Source: PALSA-693 sp963702305 (GTDB lineage Bacteria > Actinomycetota > Acidimicrobiia > Acidimicrobiales > Palsa-688). From it: DNA of 64,000 nucleotides. Position 1 is the first letter of the stretch; each line of letters opens with the position of its first letter. The notes under the pieces are model-generated. The model ran no database searches. It saw nothing but the letters and a program-made list of their open reading frames with translations, and was not told where the DNA came from. Both the position numbers and the translations under genes were made by a program. The DNA lies in the NCBI GenBank assembly GCA_963702305.1, contig CAVPBX010000012.1, positions 62,001 through 126,000 on the forward strand. Reading direction: 5' to 3'. Shown one piece after another: positions 52,053 through 60,948 of the stretch.

Positions 52053-53357
52053 CTAGCGGTTCGCCAGATCGCCGGCGAGGGTGGCGTGCGCACGGGTCCG
52101 GGCCGGCCCCTTGGCCACGATCGACACGTCATGGCCGGCAGCCCGCCGGCGCAGAGCCCCGACGGTGCACTGTTCACGTGGCGTCACCGCGAACGGGTCG
52201 AAGTTGAACAGTCGCATGGCGTTCTGATGGCTCATGCGGTCGATGTCCTGGCGGCTCACGCCGTCCATCTGCTTGATGAACGTCTCGGGCGCCGTCGGCC
52301 AGGTGGAGTCCGAGTGCGGGTAGTCGCACTCCCAGCAGACGTTGTCCATGTTGAGAAACTCGCGGCTGGCAACGCCGAAGTGATCGTCGATGAAGCAGGT
52401 GATGACGTGGTCGTTGAAGACCTCGCTCGGCAGCCGGTCCCCGAAGTCCTGCCCGGTCCAGAGGTGGTGGCGCTGGTAGTTGTAGTCGACCCGCTCCAGG
52501 AAATACGGGATCCAGCCGATCCCCCCTTCGGAGAGGGCGACCTTGAGGTCGGGGAACTTGCGCAGCACCGGCGACCACACCAGGTCGGCCGCGGCCTGCA
52601 CGATGTTCATCGGCGTGAGGGTGATCAGGACATCCATCGGCGCGTCGGGGGCGGTCACCACCAGCTGCGACGACGACCCGATGTGCATGCAGACCACCAC
52701 GTCCTCGTCGCTGCACGCCTGCCAGAACGGGTCCCAATGGTCTGAGTGCACGCTGGGCCAGCCCAGCTTGGACGGGTTCTCGGAAAAGGTGACGGCGTGG
52801 GAGCCCTTGGCCGCGGTGCGGCGGATCTCGGCCGCCGCCACCTCGGGATCCCAGATGGCCGGCAGCGAGCAGGCGATGAACCGGCCCGGGTAGGCGCCGC
52901 ACCAGCCGTCGATGTGCCAGTCGTTGTAGGCCTGGACCATCGCCAGGGCCACGTCCTTGTCCTCGGTGCGGGCGAACAGCTGGCCGCAGAACTGCGGGAA
53001 GGAGGGGAAGCACAGCGATCCCAGCACGCCGTTGGCGTCCATGTCCTTGACGCGCTCGTGGATGTCATAGGTGCCGGGGCGGAGCTGGTCGAGGGCGGTC
53101 GGCTCGATGCCGTACTCCTCCGGGGGGCGGCCGGCCACCGCGTTGAGGGCCACGTTGCTGATCTCCTGGCTCTCATAGACCCAGGCGTTGGTGCCGTCGG
53201 CGCGGGTGATGAAGCGGGGTGCCAGGTCCTGGTAGCGAGCCGGGAGCCGGCCCTCGAACATGTCGGGGGGCTCCACCACGTGGTCGTCCACGCTCACCAT
53301 GATCAGGTCATCAACGTCCACGAGGGGTCCCCTTTCCGGGCTCTTCCGGGTCGACAC
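52053..53357 (-). CDS. Amidohydrolase family protein (ACMSD-like, PF04909)
   Basis: A 434-residue TIM-barrel metal hydrolase or decarboxylase. The opening MVSVDDHVVEPPDMFEGRLP, then ANGVLGSLCFPSFPQFCGQL, CMHIGSSSQLV, LKVALSEGGIGWIPYF and the late ECDYPHSDSTWP with the catalytic aspartate and histidine match this family. In ring-cleavage and side-chain pathways such proteins hydrolyse or decarboxylate intermediates. The GTG at 53355-53357 is the longest start. A GTG at 53319-53321 with AAAGGGGA upstream is better supported by its ribosome site and would shorten the protein by 12 residues. Confidence 0.82.
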   Translation of the reverse strand: MSTRKSPERGPLVDVDDLIMVSVDDHVVEPPDMFEGRLPARYQDLAPRFITRADGTNAWVYESQEISNVALNAVAGRPPEEYGIEPTALDQLRPGTYDIHERVKDMDANGVLGSLCFPSFPQFCGQLFARTEDKDVALAMVQAYNDWHIDGWCGAYPGRFIACSLPAIWDPEVAAAEIRRTAAKGSHAVTFSENPSKLGWPSVHSDHWDPFWQACSDEDVVVCMHIGSSSQLVVTAPDAPMDVLITLTPMNIVQAAADLVWSPVLRKFPDLKVALSEGGIGWIPYFLERVDYNYQRHHLWTGQDFGDRLPSEVFNDHVITCFIDDHFGVASREFLNMDNVCWECDYPHSDSTWPTAPETFIKQMDGVSRQDIDRMSHQNAMRLFNFDPFAVTPREQCTVGALRRRAAGHDVSIVAKGPARTRAHATLAGDLANR

Positions 53358-53420
53358 TAATCGCGAGATCCCGGTTTTCAGTCAGCAGCGCCGGGCATCG
53401 ACGCTTTAGGGTCCAGGCTC

Positions 53421-54218
53421 ATGGACTTTGGGATCGCCGGCCGGACCGCCGTGGTGACGGGGGCCAGCCGGGGCATCGGGCGCGCCGTGGCTGAGGCGTT
53501 GGCCGCCGAGGGGGCGGCGCTGGTGCTGACGGCGCGGGGGCCGGACGACCTCGACCGGGCGGTGCGAAAGTTGCGGTCGGCCGGCACGAACGTGGTGGGA
53601 GTGGCCGGCGACGTGTCCGACCCGGCGACGACGGCGGCCATCCTCGAGGCCGGCGTGCGCGCCTACGGCGGCATCGACATGGTGGTCAACAACGCCGGCA
53701 GCGACGCCGGCCACCTCCCCATCGACCGGCTCGAGGACGCCGACTGGGAATCCGCCTACCGGGTGAACGTCGTCAGCGCGGTGCGCCTCACGGTCGCGGT
53801 GTTGCCCCACATGCGGGCCCAGAAGTGGGGCCGCATCGTCAACGTGGCGTCGTACACGGCGCGGGTGCCGGAGCCATTCTGCGGGCCCTACGCGGCGGCC
53901 AAGGCCGCCCTGGTCAACGTCACCCGCAACCTGTCGCGCGCCTACGGGGCCGAGGGGATCTGCGCCAACTGCGTCCTGCCCGGTCTCACCGATACCGAGG
54001 GGGTGCAGGCCGGGTTCGACGACGTGGTGGCCGCCAGCGGGCGATCGCGGCCGGAGCTGGTGGCCCGCATGCTCGAGCGGGCGCCCATCGACGCCGGCCG
54101 CATGGGTACGGCGGCGGAGGTGGCCGCGGCGGTGGCGTTCCTGTGCTCGGCGCAGGCGGCGTGGATTACCGGGGCGACCCTCGCGGTGGACGGCGGCACC
54201 ATCCGCAGCGCACCGTGA
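53421..54218 (+). CDS. SDR family oxidoreductase
   Basis: A 265-residue classical short-chain dehydrogenase: TGASRGIGRAVAEAL near residue 12, VVNNAGSDAGH, the serine of NVASYTA with Y-x-x-x-K in PYAAAKAAL, and the C-terminal WITGATLAVDGGT. It resembles 3-oxoacyl-ACP/CoA reductases. It is divergent from the amidohydrolase gene, and the enoyl-CoA hydratase gene follows 105 bases later, so a role in acyl-CoA oxidation is likely. The exact substrate is unknown. Confidence 0.86.
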   Translation: MDFGIAGRTAVVTGASRGIGRAVAEALAAEGAALVLTARGPDDLDRAVRKLRSAGTNVVGVAGDVSDPATTAAILEAGVRAYGGIDMVVNNAGSDAGHLPIDRLEDADWESAYRVNVVSAVRLTVAVLPHMRAQKWGRIVNVASYTARVPEPFCGPYAAAKAALVNVTRNLSRAYGAEGICANCVLPGLTDTEGVQAGFDDVVAASGRSRPELVARMLERAPIDAGRMGTAAEVAAAVAFLCSAQAAWITGATLAVDGGTIRSAP

Positions 54219-54323
54219 GCAGGGCCCAGCCGGCGGGACTCTGGCGCGCCCGCCCCTCGTCGCCCCTACGCCGCCCCTACGTCGCACCGACCCGGCCCTA
54301 ACCGACCGATAGGAGGATCCCGC

Positions 54324-55127
54324 GTGACCGAGCCCTACGACGACTTCACCGCCTTGCGGATCGAACGACCAGAACCGGGCGTGCTCAAGATCGTGCTCGA
54401 CGGGCCGGGGTTGAACGCCGTCGGGCCGGTGGCGCACCGGGAGCTCGCCGACGTCTGGCGGACCGTCGAACGGGATCCCGACACCCGGGTCGCGGTCCTG
54501 ACCGGGGCCGGCAAGGCGTTCTCCGCCGGCGGCAGCTTCGAGCTCCTGGAGGAGTTGACCGACTCCTTCGAGGCCCGGATCCGGATCCTCCGCGAGGCCC
54601 GGGACCTGGTCATCAACGTCGTCAATTGCTCGAAGCCCATCGTGTCGGCCCTGCACGGACCGGCCGTCGGGGCCGGCCTCGTCGCCGGCCTGCTGGCCGA
54701 CATCTCGGTGGCCGGCCGCACGGCGCGCATCATCGACGGTCACACCCGCCTCGGGGTGGCCGCCGGCGACCACGCCGCTATCTGCTGGCCGCTCCTCTGC
54801 GGGATGGCGAAGGCCAAGTACTACCTGCTCACCTGCGAGATGGTCACGGGTGAGGAGGCGGAACGGATCGGGCTGGTGTCGCTGTGCGTGGACGACGACG
54901 CGGTGCAGGACCGGGCCATGGCCATCGCCCGTGATCTGGCCGCCGGCGCCCAGGACGCCATCCGCTTCACCAAACACACTCTCAACCACTGGTACCGGGC
55001 ATTCGAGCCGGCGTTCGATGCCGCCCTGGCCTACGAGTTTCTGGGCTTCGGGGGGCCGGATGCCGCCGAAGGGCTGGCGGCCCTCCGTGAGAAGCGGCCG
55101 CCGGCGTTCGGGGGGGCCGGCGGGTAG
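54324..55127 (+). CDS. Enoyl-CoA hydratase/isomerase family protein
   Basis: A 267-residue crotonase-fold protein. The oxyanion-hole regions are GAGKAFSAGGSFELL and LHGPAVGAGLVAGLLADISV. The later DGHTRLGVAAGDHAAICWP replaces the classical second glutamate segment of hydratases with a different acid arrangement, so the activity could be hydratase, isomerase or hydrolase. GTG 54324 follows a strong TAGGAGGA. The gene end carries a Gly-rich tail and is followed by GCCGGCGG repeats. Confidence 0.83.
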   Translation: MTEPYDDFTALRIERPEPGVLKIVLDGPGLNAVGPVAHRELADVWRTVERDPDTRVAVLTGAGKAFSAGGSFELLEELTDSFEARIRILREARDLVINVVNCSKPIVSALHGPAVGAGLVAGLLADISVAGRTARIIDGHTRLGVAAGDHAAICWPLLCGMAKAKYYLLTCEMVTGEEAERIGLVSLCVDDDAVQDRAMAIARDLAAGAQDAIRFTKHTLNHWYRAFEPAFDAALAYEFLGFGGPDAAEGLAALREKRPPAFGGAGG

Positions 55128-55169
55128 GGCCGGCGGGCCGGCGGGCCGGCGGGCCAGGGCGTCGACTCA

Positions 55170-55288
55170 GAACGGTTTCGCGACAGTCCCCGATCGCCGC
55201 CGGCGGGGCTTGGCGCGGAACCGTTTATATCAACGGTTTCGCGCCACGGACGACCTCGACACGGACAGCGACTGTCGCGAAACAGTTC
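55170..55288. repeat. Nested inverted repeats between convergent genes
   Basis: The outer arms, GAACGGTTTCGCGACAGTC at 55170-55188 and its near-complement at 55270-55288, differ at one position. Inside them a 14-base stem (55212-55225 with 55232-55245) has a TATATC loop. All arms share the core AACGGTTTCGCG. Just before, 55128-55157 is a run of GCCGGCGG repeats. The 236-base gap 55128-55363 lies between convergent genes and contains no coding signal. The structure could be a bidirectional terminator or a small MITE-like element. Confidence 0.6.
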
Positions 55289-55363
55289 GAGCGGCCCGGG
55301 CGCGCAGCTGCGAGCCAGGGGGTCGGCGTTCCTCTAGGCCTGACGGCGTGACAGCCGGCCCCC

Positions 55364-55984
55364 TCAGTGCGCCAGCAGCGGCTCGCAGATGCGGCACGGC
55401 TTCATGGTGGCCACCTCTTCGGCCGAGACCGGCCGGACGGTCGGCAGGCGGCTGGCGACGATGGGGCAACTCGGGGTGTGGAAGTTCGTCCCGGTGGGGG
55501 TGGCCACGTAAGCCACCCGGGCGCCGTTGGGTGACCCCGCGGGCTCATCGAACGTCGAGGCCGCGGGCGTGCGGCCCTGCAGCGCTTCGATCAGGGCCCG
55601 CGTCAGCTCGGCCTGTTCGCGCCTGGCGGCCTGGTGGTGCAGGTCGGCCTGGTCGTAGATGCGGTACAGCCAGTGGGCCCAGAAGAAGAAGCAGCCCACC
55701 ATGACGCTGGCCAGGCCCAGGATCCCCCCGCTGATGAGGTACGGGATCTGCTGCTGATCCACCCGGCCGTGGGCGGCCCCCGCCCACCCGAGCAGGATGA
55801 CGGCCACCCCCAGCGGCAGCAGGATGGCGCCGGCCGCCACCTGCCAGGTGTTGCGCAGATCCAGCCCGTTGGCCTTGAGCTGCGACCACAGCCGGCGCCG
55901 ACCGGCCCGGGCCGGCTCGGCGCCGACCACGGGCGTCTCGCCGGTGACGGCCAGGGCGTCGTCGCCCGGCGGGAACGAACTCAC
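55364..55984 (-). CDS. Small membrane protein with C-terminal Cys/His (Ada-like zinc) motif
   Basis: A 206-residue protein with two membrane helices (QVAAGAILLPLGVAVILLGWAG and LISGGILGLASVMVGCFFFW) and a cytoplasmic or exposed tail. The tail carries NFHTPSCPIVASRLPTV and then AEEVATMKPCRICEPLL. Its F-H-x3-C and P-C-x2-C spacing resembles the zinc-binding motif found at the ends of nucleases and in Ada. No enzyme domain is visible. The GTG start overlaps the stop of the secreted-protein gene upstream, so the two probably work together. Confidence 0.6.
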   Translation of the reverse strand: MSSFPPGDDALAVTGETPVVGAEPARAGRRRLWSQLKANGLDLRNTWQVAAGAILLPLGVAVILLGWAGAAHGRVDQQQIPYLISGGILGLASVMVGCFFFWAHWLYRIYDQADLHHQAARREQAELTRALIEALQGRTPAASTFDEPAGSPNGARVAYVATPTGTNFHTPSCPIVASRLPTVRPVSAEEVATMKPCRICEPLLAH

Positions 55985-57437
55985 GGTGTCCTCCCCCGAA
56001 GAAGTTGCCAGTTGGCGTAGGCCAGCAGCGGCCCGGCGGCGATGATCGACAGGACGAACGCGGCCACCACCCAGGCCACCCGGACCGGGATGCCGAGGAA
56101 GCCGGCGAGGACCGGGACGGGCCCGGAGCCGGAGGAGGCGGGGGCGGTCGGAGCGGCGCTGCTCACCGGCGCCGGCGACGCGAGCTGCGGGGTGGGAACG
56201 GCCGCGGCCGGCGATCCGAGGGAGACCGCCGAACCGGCGCCGGACCCCGAACCGGTCCCGATCGCGGGCGTGCCGGCCGGAGGCGGGACGGTCGCCACTG
56301 GGACCGGTGGGGTGACGGCGCCGGGCAGGGTAAATGGCGGCAGGGCGGTGGCGTTGGCGCTGGCCACGCTCAGGCCCAGGTCGATGTCGAGCCCGACGGA
56401 ACTGCCGATCGGCAGCCGCCCCTGAGGGTTGGGAATGTGGGCGTCCGCGAAGGAGATCTGCAGTCCGCCGGAGCTGGCCGACGCCGAGCTGCCATTCTGC
56501 TGGCGGGTCGGCGCCAGGGTGGTGACGGTGAGGCCCAGGGCCTGCAGGGCGGTGAGCGCCTGATTGGCGATGGGCACCAGCCCCAGCTGGCCGAGCAGGC
56601 CGGTCTGATTGAGGGCGATCCCGTCCGGGCCGATGGACGCAGCGAGCCCGGCCACGGTCACCGCCCCGATGTGCAGGGTGCTGCTCTGCTGCCCGACCGT
56701 CCCATCCGACGACGCGGTCGCCTCGGAGGAGATGCCGCTGATGTCGACGAGGCCGGCGATGTTGATATGGCCGAGGACGGTGTGGGCGGTGGTGGCGACG
56801 GACGCGGCCTGGAGGGTGGCCGAGGTGTCGGACGTGGCCGACCCCACCTGGACCAGGGAGAGGGCGCCCAGGAGCGAAGAGTTGCTGAGCGCGGCGGTGG
56901 CCGTGGTCCCGGCCGGACCGGACTGGGTGGAGGCGGTGCCGACGCCCAGCAGGGACGCCCCGGGCGGCTGGTAGCTGCCAGGACGCGCCGGTGTGGACCT
57001 GGGGCGGGTAGGTGGATTGGGCGAGGATGGGGTCGTTGAGCACGGTGACGAACGAGTTGGGCAGGGTGGGGTCGAACGTCTGGAGGGCGTTGCCGGCGTT
57101 GGCCGCGGTCTGGCCGGGATAGGCCGGCGAGGCGATCCCGCTGGTGGAGGGGCCCGTCCCCACCGCGGACGAACGCGTATGGCACCGCGACCTCGACGAG
57201 ATTCCCCTGCACCACGTTGCCGGCGCCGACGATACCGGGGGTATAGGGGGCGACCTGGATACCGGTCGCGGTCGCGGTGGTGTTGAGGCCCGCCAGTTGG
57301 CTCCCGGGGGGGCCGGACGAGGCGGACGCGGCCGGGCCGAGGAACAGCGCGGCCAATGGCAGCCCCACCACCAGCCCAGCCGCCACGGCAAGGGCGGCCG
57401 GCCGGCGCCAGGTGCGTGACGCGCCCGGTCCGGTCAT
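55981..57437 (-). CDS. Secreted, C-terminally anchored protein of unknown function, two frameshifts
   Basis: Three frames assemble into one protein of about 485 residues. The N-terminus is a signal peptide (RRPAALAVAAGLVVGLPLAA then ALFLGPAASAS) followed by TPGIVGAGNVVQGNLVEVAV. A second frame gives YPGQTAANAGNALQTFDPTL and the third carries LGHINIAGLVDISGISS onward. The C-terminus has a Pro/Ala/Thr-rich linker and a membrane helix (VAAFVLSIIAAGPLLAYANW). Shifts lie near 57168-57178 and 56976-56990, and each is restored by removing one base. The beta-rich body (HIGAVTVAGLAASIGP and SVGLDIDLGLSVASA) suggests a cell-surface protein. It is coupled to the Liv transporter genes upstream. Confidence 0.6.
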
Positions 57438-58174
57438 CGGCCCGCGCCCAGGTAGGCGGCGGTCAACGCCGCGGAGGCCCGGAGATCACTGGGCTCGCCC
57501 ATGTCGACGATCCGTCCTTTTTCCAGGACATAGCCGTAGTCGGCGAGCTCGAGGGCGGCGTCGACGTACTGCTCGACGAGGAGCATGCTGACGCCGGCCG
57601 CCGCGCCCCGGCGCATGGCGTCGAAGAGCTGGGCGGTCACCAGCGGGGCCAGCCCCATGGAGATCTCGTCGAGGAGGAGCAGGCGGGGGCGGGCGACGAA
57701 GGCTCGGGCCAGCGCCAGCATCTGCTGCTCGCCGCCCGACAGGGTGCCCGCCAGCTGTCCGAGGCGCCCGCCGAGCACGGGGAAGAGCTCGACGGCCTGG
57801 TCGGTGAGGCTGCGGGCCGAGCCCCCGGCGCGGGTGTAGGTGGCCATGGAGAGGTTCTCCGCCACCGTGAGGCTCGGGAAGATGCCCCGGCCCTCCGGCA
57901 CGTGGACCATCCCCAGGGCGGCGATGGCGTGCGGCGGGAGGCGCCCGATGGCCGTGCCGGCGAAGCACAACCATCCGCTGTCGGGCCGCACCAGGCCGGA
58001 GATGACCCGCAAGGTGGTCGTCTTGCCCGCGCCGTTGGCGCCCAGCAGGGCCACCACGCAGCCTTCGGGCACCACCAGGCTGACGTCGGTCACGGCCCGG
58101 ATACCGCCGTACGAAACCGAGACCCGCTCGAGCTCGAGCAGGGGTGCGGCCGCCGGCGGCGGGTCACGCCACAT
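57434..58174 (-). CDS. livF: Branched-chain amino acid-type ABC transporter ATPase LivF
   Basis: A 246-residue ABC ATPase: Walker A ALLGANGAGKTTTLR, signature LSGGEQQML, Walker B LLLLDEISMGLAP. The VPEGRGIFPSLTVAENLSM block is the LivF hallmark. The ATG at 58172-58174 overlaps the LivG gene by eleven bases. Together with LivG it powers the fused permease. Liv-type systems in actinobacteria carry amino acids, urea, short amides or aromatic acids, so the ligand is open. Confidence 0.9.
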   Translation of the reverse strand: MWRDPPPAAAPLLELERVSVSYGGIRAVTDVSLVVPEGCVVALLGANGAGKTTTLRVISGLVRPDSGWLCFAGTAIGRLPPHAIAALGMVHVPEGRGIFPSLTVAENLSMATYTRAGGSARSLTDQAVELFPVLGGRLGQLAGTLSGGEQQMLALARAFVARPRLLLLDEISMGLAPLVTAQLFDAMRRGAAAGVSMLLVEQYVDAALELADYGYVLEKGRIVDMGEPSDLRASAALTAAYLGAGR

Positions 58175-58928
58175 CGGTCGCGCCCTGGTCGCCGAGGTAG
58201 GCGGCGATGACCGCGGGGGCGTCGCGGATCTCGTCGGGGGCGCCGCAGGCGATCCGCTTGCCGAAGTCGAGGACGGTGATGCGATCGCAGACCTCCATGA
58301 CCAAGCGGACGTCGTGTTCGACGAGCAGGACCGCGGGATGGCCGCCGTCCCGGCCGGCGACCTCCAGTAGGACGTCGCGGAAGCGGGCCGTTTCGGTCGC
58401 GTCCAGGCCCGAGCTGGGCTCGTCGAGCAGCAGGATGCGGGGCTGGGTGCACAGGGCGCGGCCCAGTTCGACCATGCGGCCCAGGCCGGTGGGCAGGTCG
58501 CCGGCGCGCCGGTCGGCGAGCGGGGTGAGCCCCAGTTGGTGCAGCACGTCGCCGACCAGGGCCCGGCCCTCCGCGCCGCGGCGGCCGAACACGCCGCCCG
58601 GCACGCTCGCCTCCCACGCCGCCAGCAGGTTGTCCCGGACGCTGAGGCCGACGAAGAGGGCCAGGCGCTGGAAGGTGCGGGCCACCCCGGCCCGGGCCCG
58701 GCGGGGCGGCGGCCACCGGCTGACGTCGCGGCCGTCGAGGAGCACGTGGCCACCCTGGGGCTGGCGCAAGCCGGTGATCACGTTGAACAAGGTGGTCTTG
58801 CCGGCGCCGTTGGGTCCGATGAGCCCGGTGATGGATCCCGTGGCAACCTCCAGGTCGACGTGGTCAAGGGCGACCAGGCCGCCGAAGCGGACGGTGACGT
58901 CATGGGCGGCGAGGAGGGCGTCAGCCAT
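58164..58928 (-). CDS. livG: Branched-chain amino acid-type ABC transporter ATPase LivG
   Basis: A 254-residue ABC ATPase with Walker A GLIGPNGAGKTTLFNVITG, the LivG-type RTFQRLALFVGLSVRDNLL segment and Walker B ILLLDEPSSGLDA. The signature region reads LPTGLGRMVELGRAL, a less common form (G-L-G-R in place of G-Q-Q-R), which is seen in some Liv ATPases. The start overlaps the permease stop, and its end overlaps livF. Confidence 0.9.
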   Translation of the reverse strand: MADALLAAHDVTVRFGGLVALDHVDLEVATGSITGLIGPNGAGKTTLFNVITGLRQPQGGHVLLDGRDVSRWPPPRRARAGVARTFQRLALFVGLSVRDNLLAAWEASVPGGVFGRRGAEGRALVGDVLHQLGLTPLADRRAGDLPTGLGRMVELGRALCTQPRILLLDEPSSGLDATETARFRDVLLEVAGRDGGHPAVLLVEHDVRLVMEVCDRITVLDFGKRIACGAPDEIRDAPAVIAAYLGDQGATDVA

Positions 58929-60933
58929 GGTGGCCCTCGCCGGTGGTGGCCACCCGGGCGGTACCGGCGGTGCTGGCGATGCCGGCGGTGCCGGCGGTGC
59001 CGGCAGTACCGGCGATGCGGGCGAGGCGGGCGACGTGGGCGGCGCCCAGCGCCGGTCGGAGCGGCTCGTCGGGGCGGGGCCGGCGGTACAGGACGGCGAG
59101 GCAGAAGCGGGCCTGGCGGGCGGCGACCCGCAGGACCCCGTCCGGCTCGTTGGCGATCCCGATGACGCTGAAGGCGATCCCCAACGGCAGGTACCGGTCC
59201 ACCTGGGTTGGCAGCGGCAGCAACTGGACCAGGTACAGGCCGCCGGCGACCAGGGCCCCGCTCACCAGCGACCGGCCACCGAGCACCACCACCAGGAGCA
59301 GTTCGAGGGACTGGTTGAACGAGAAGTTGCTCGGATCCACCGTCTGCTGGGTGATCGCCAGCAGCGACCCCCCCACCGCGGCCACGGCCGCTCCGGCGCC
59401 GAACACCGCCAGCTTGGTCAGCGTCAGGCTGGCCCCGACCGTCGCCGCCGCGTCCGGGGCGTCGCGCACCATCTGCAGCCGCCGGCCGACCGGACCGCGC
59501 CGCAGCCAGAACACCCCGCTGGCGACGACGCCCAGCACCACCAGGCACAGGTAGAACTGCGCGGTCGACGACTTGAACGACAGCGGCCCGATCTGGGCCG
59601 CCGTCAGTTGGAGGCCGGTGAGGCCGCCGCTGATCGACGTGTCGGCGAACACCAGGCTGTCCATCAGCAGCGCGAACGCCATGGTGGCCAGGGCCAGGAA
59701 GAGACCGGACAGCCGCAGGGACGGCAGGCCCACGATCAGCCCCAGCGGGATGGCGATGGCCATGCCCAGCAGCACGGCCGGAAGGAACAGGTCGCCGTGG
59801 GTGCCGGCCAGATGGGCCGCGGTGAAGGCGCCGACGCCGGCGAAGCTCATCTGGGCGATGGAGATCTGGCCCGTCCATCCGGTGAGCACCACCACGGTCA
59901 AGGCGATCACGGCGTAAGCCATGGCTTCTGCCACGTCGTGCAGGATCGACCCCGACAGCACCGGCGGCAGGATGGCGGCCGCCCCCACCAGCCCGGCGAA
60001 CCCCCAAGCAAACGGGCCGGCGCCCGACCGCAACGGCCGGCCGCCGGCGGTGAGCGGGCGCAGCGAGGAACGAACCTCCTTGAGCCGGCCGCCGTACGCC
60101 ACCAGCAGCACGAAGAGGGCCAGGTACGGGATGGACGCCTCCAGCTTGGCCACGAAGCCGGTGCTGCCGTAGCGGGCCAGGATGTTTTGCAGCAGGCCCA
60201 GGGCCAGGGCGCCCACGAACGCCAGCGGCAGGCTGGTCAGCCGCCCCAACACGGCGGGTGCGAAGGCGTAGATCACCAGGGCCGGCAGCACGTAGGTCAC
60301 CAGCCCCTCCTGGGAGCTGAGCAGGACCCCGGCGATGGCGGCGAAGATGGTCGAGGTGATCCACGCCACCTGACCGACGGTGCCGGGGTTGACGCCGAGC
60401 AGGCCGGCCAGGTCCCGGTTGTCGACGACGGCGCGGGTCGCGGTCCCCAGCCGGGTGCGCCGCAACAGCAGGTACAGGATGCCGGCCATCACCAGGGCCA
60501 GGAAAAAGGTGCCGGCCTCGTTGCCGGTCACGACCAGGTTGTGCCCCCACCGGACGTGCCCGTGGGAAAAGATCGTCGGCAGCCGGTGCACCGAGCTACC
60601 GAAGAGGATCGGCACCAGGGTGATGAAAAAGGACAGCATCCCCAGGGCCACCACGATCTGCACCTCCGCCGACGCCGCGGCCAGCGGGCGGAAGATCGCT
60701 TCGAGGACGATCCCCACCACCGGCGCCACCACGAAGAGCAGGATGGGGATGGCCGCCCACTGCGACAGGTGCCACTGGTCGCGCAGCTGCCAGAACACGT
60801 AGGCGCAGAACATGGCCACCCCGCCGTAGGCAAAGTTGAAAATGCCCGACGTCTTGTACGTCAACACGATGCCCAACGACGCCAGGGCGTAGATGCTCCC
60901 GCCAAACAACCCGAGGACGATGTAGGGCAGCAC
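58921..60933 (-). CDS. Fused LivH-LivM permease of a Liv-type ABC transporter
   Basis: A 670-residue polytopic membrane protein in which the two permeases are one chain. The LivH half (about 1-290) starts GLFGGSIYALASLGIVLTYK and has NFAYGGVAMFCAYVFW. The LivM half (about 320-620) has LTGWTGQISIAQMSFAGVGA and LVGLPSLRLSGLFLALATMA. The C-terminal 40 residues are a Gly-Thr-Ala repeat tail of no clear function. The GTG at 60931-60933 starts 15 bases after the LivK stop. Fused LivHM permeases are known in actinobacteria. Confidence 0.88.
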   Translation of the reverse strand: MLPYIVLGLFGGSIYALASLGIVLTYKTSGIFNFAYGGVAMFCAYVFWQLRDQWHLSQWAAIPILLFVVAPVVGIVLEAIFRPLAAASAEVQIVVALGMLSFFITLVPILFGSSVHRLPTIFSHGHVRWGHNLVVTGNEAGTFFLALVMAGILYLLLRRTRLGTATRAVVDNRDLAGLLGVNPGTVGQVAWITSTIFAAIAGVLLSSQEGLVTYVLPALVIYAFAPAVLGRLTSLPLAFVGALALGLLQNILARYGSTGFVAKLEASIPYLALFVLLVAYGGRLKEVRSSLRPLTAGGRPLRSGAGPFAWGFAGLVGAAAILPPVLSGSILHDVAEAMAYAVIALTVVVLTGWTGQISIAQMSFAGVGAFTAAHLAGTHGDLFLPAVLLGMAIAIPLGLIVGLPSLRLSGLFLALATMAFALLMDSLVFADTSISGGLTGLQLTAAQIGPLSFKSSTAQFYLCLVVLGVVASGVFWLRRGPVGRRLQMVRDAPDAAATVGASLTLTKLAVFGAGAAVAAVGGSLLAITQQTVDPSNFSFNQSLELLLVVVLGGRSLVSGALVAGGLYLVQLLPLPTQVDRYLPLGIAFSVIGIANEPDGVLRVAARQARFCLAVLYRRPRPDEPLRPALGAAHVARLARIAGTAGTAGTAGIASTAGTARVATTGEGHHG

Positions 60934-60948
60934 GGGCGCGCCGTTCGC

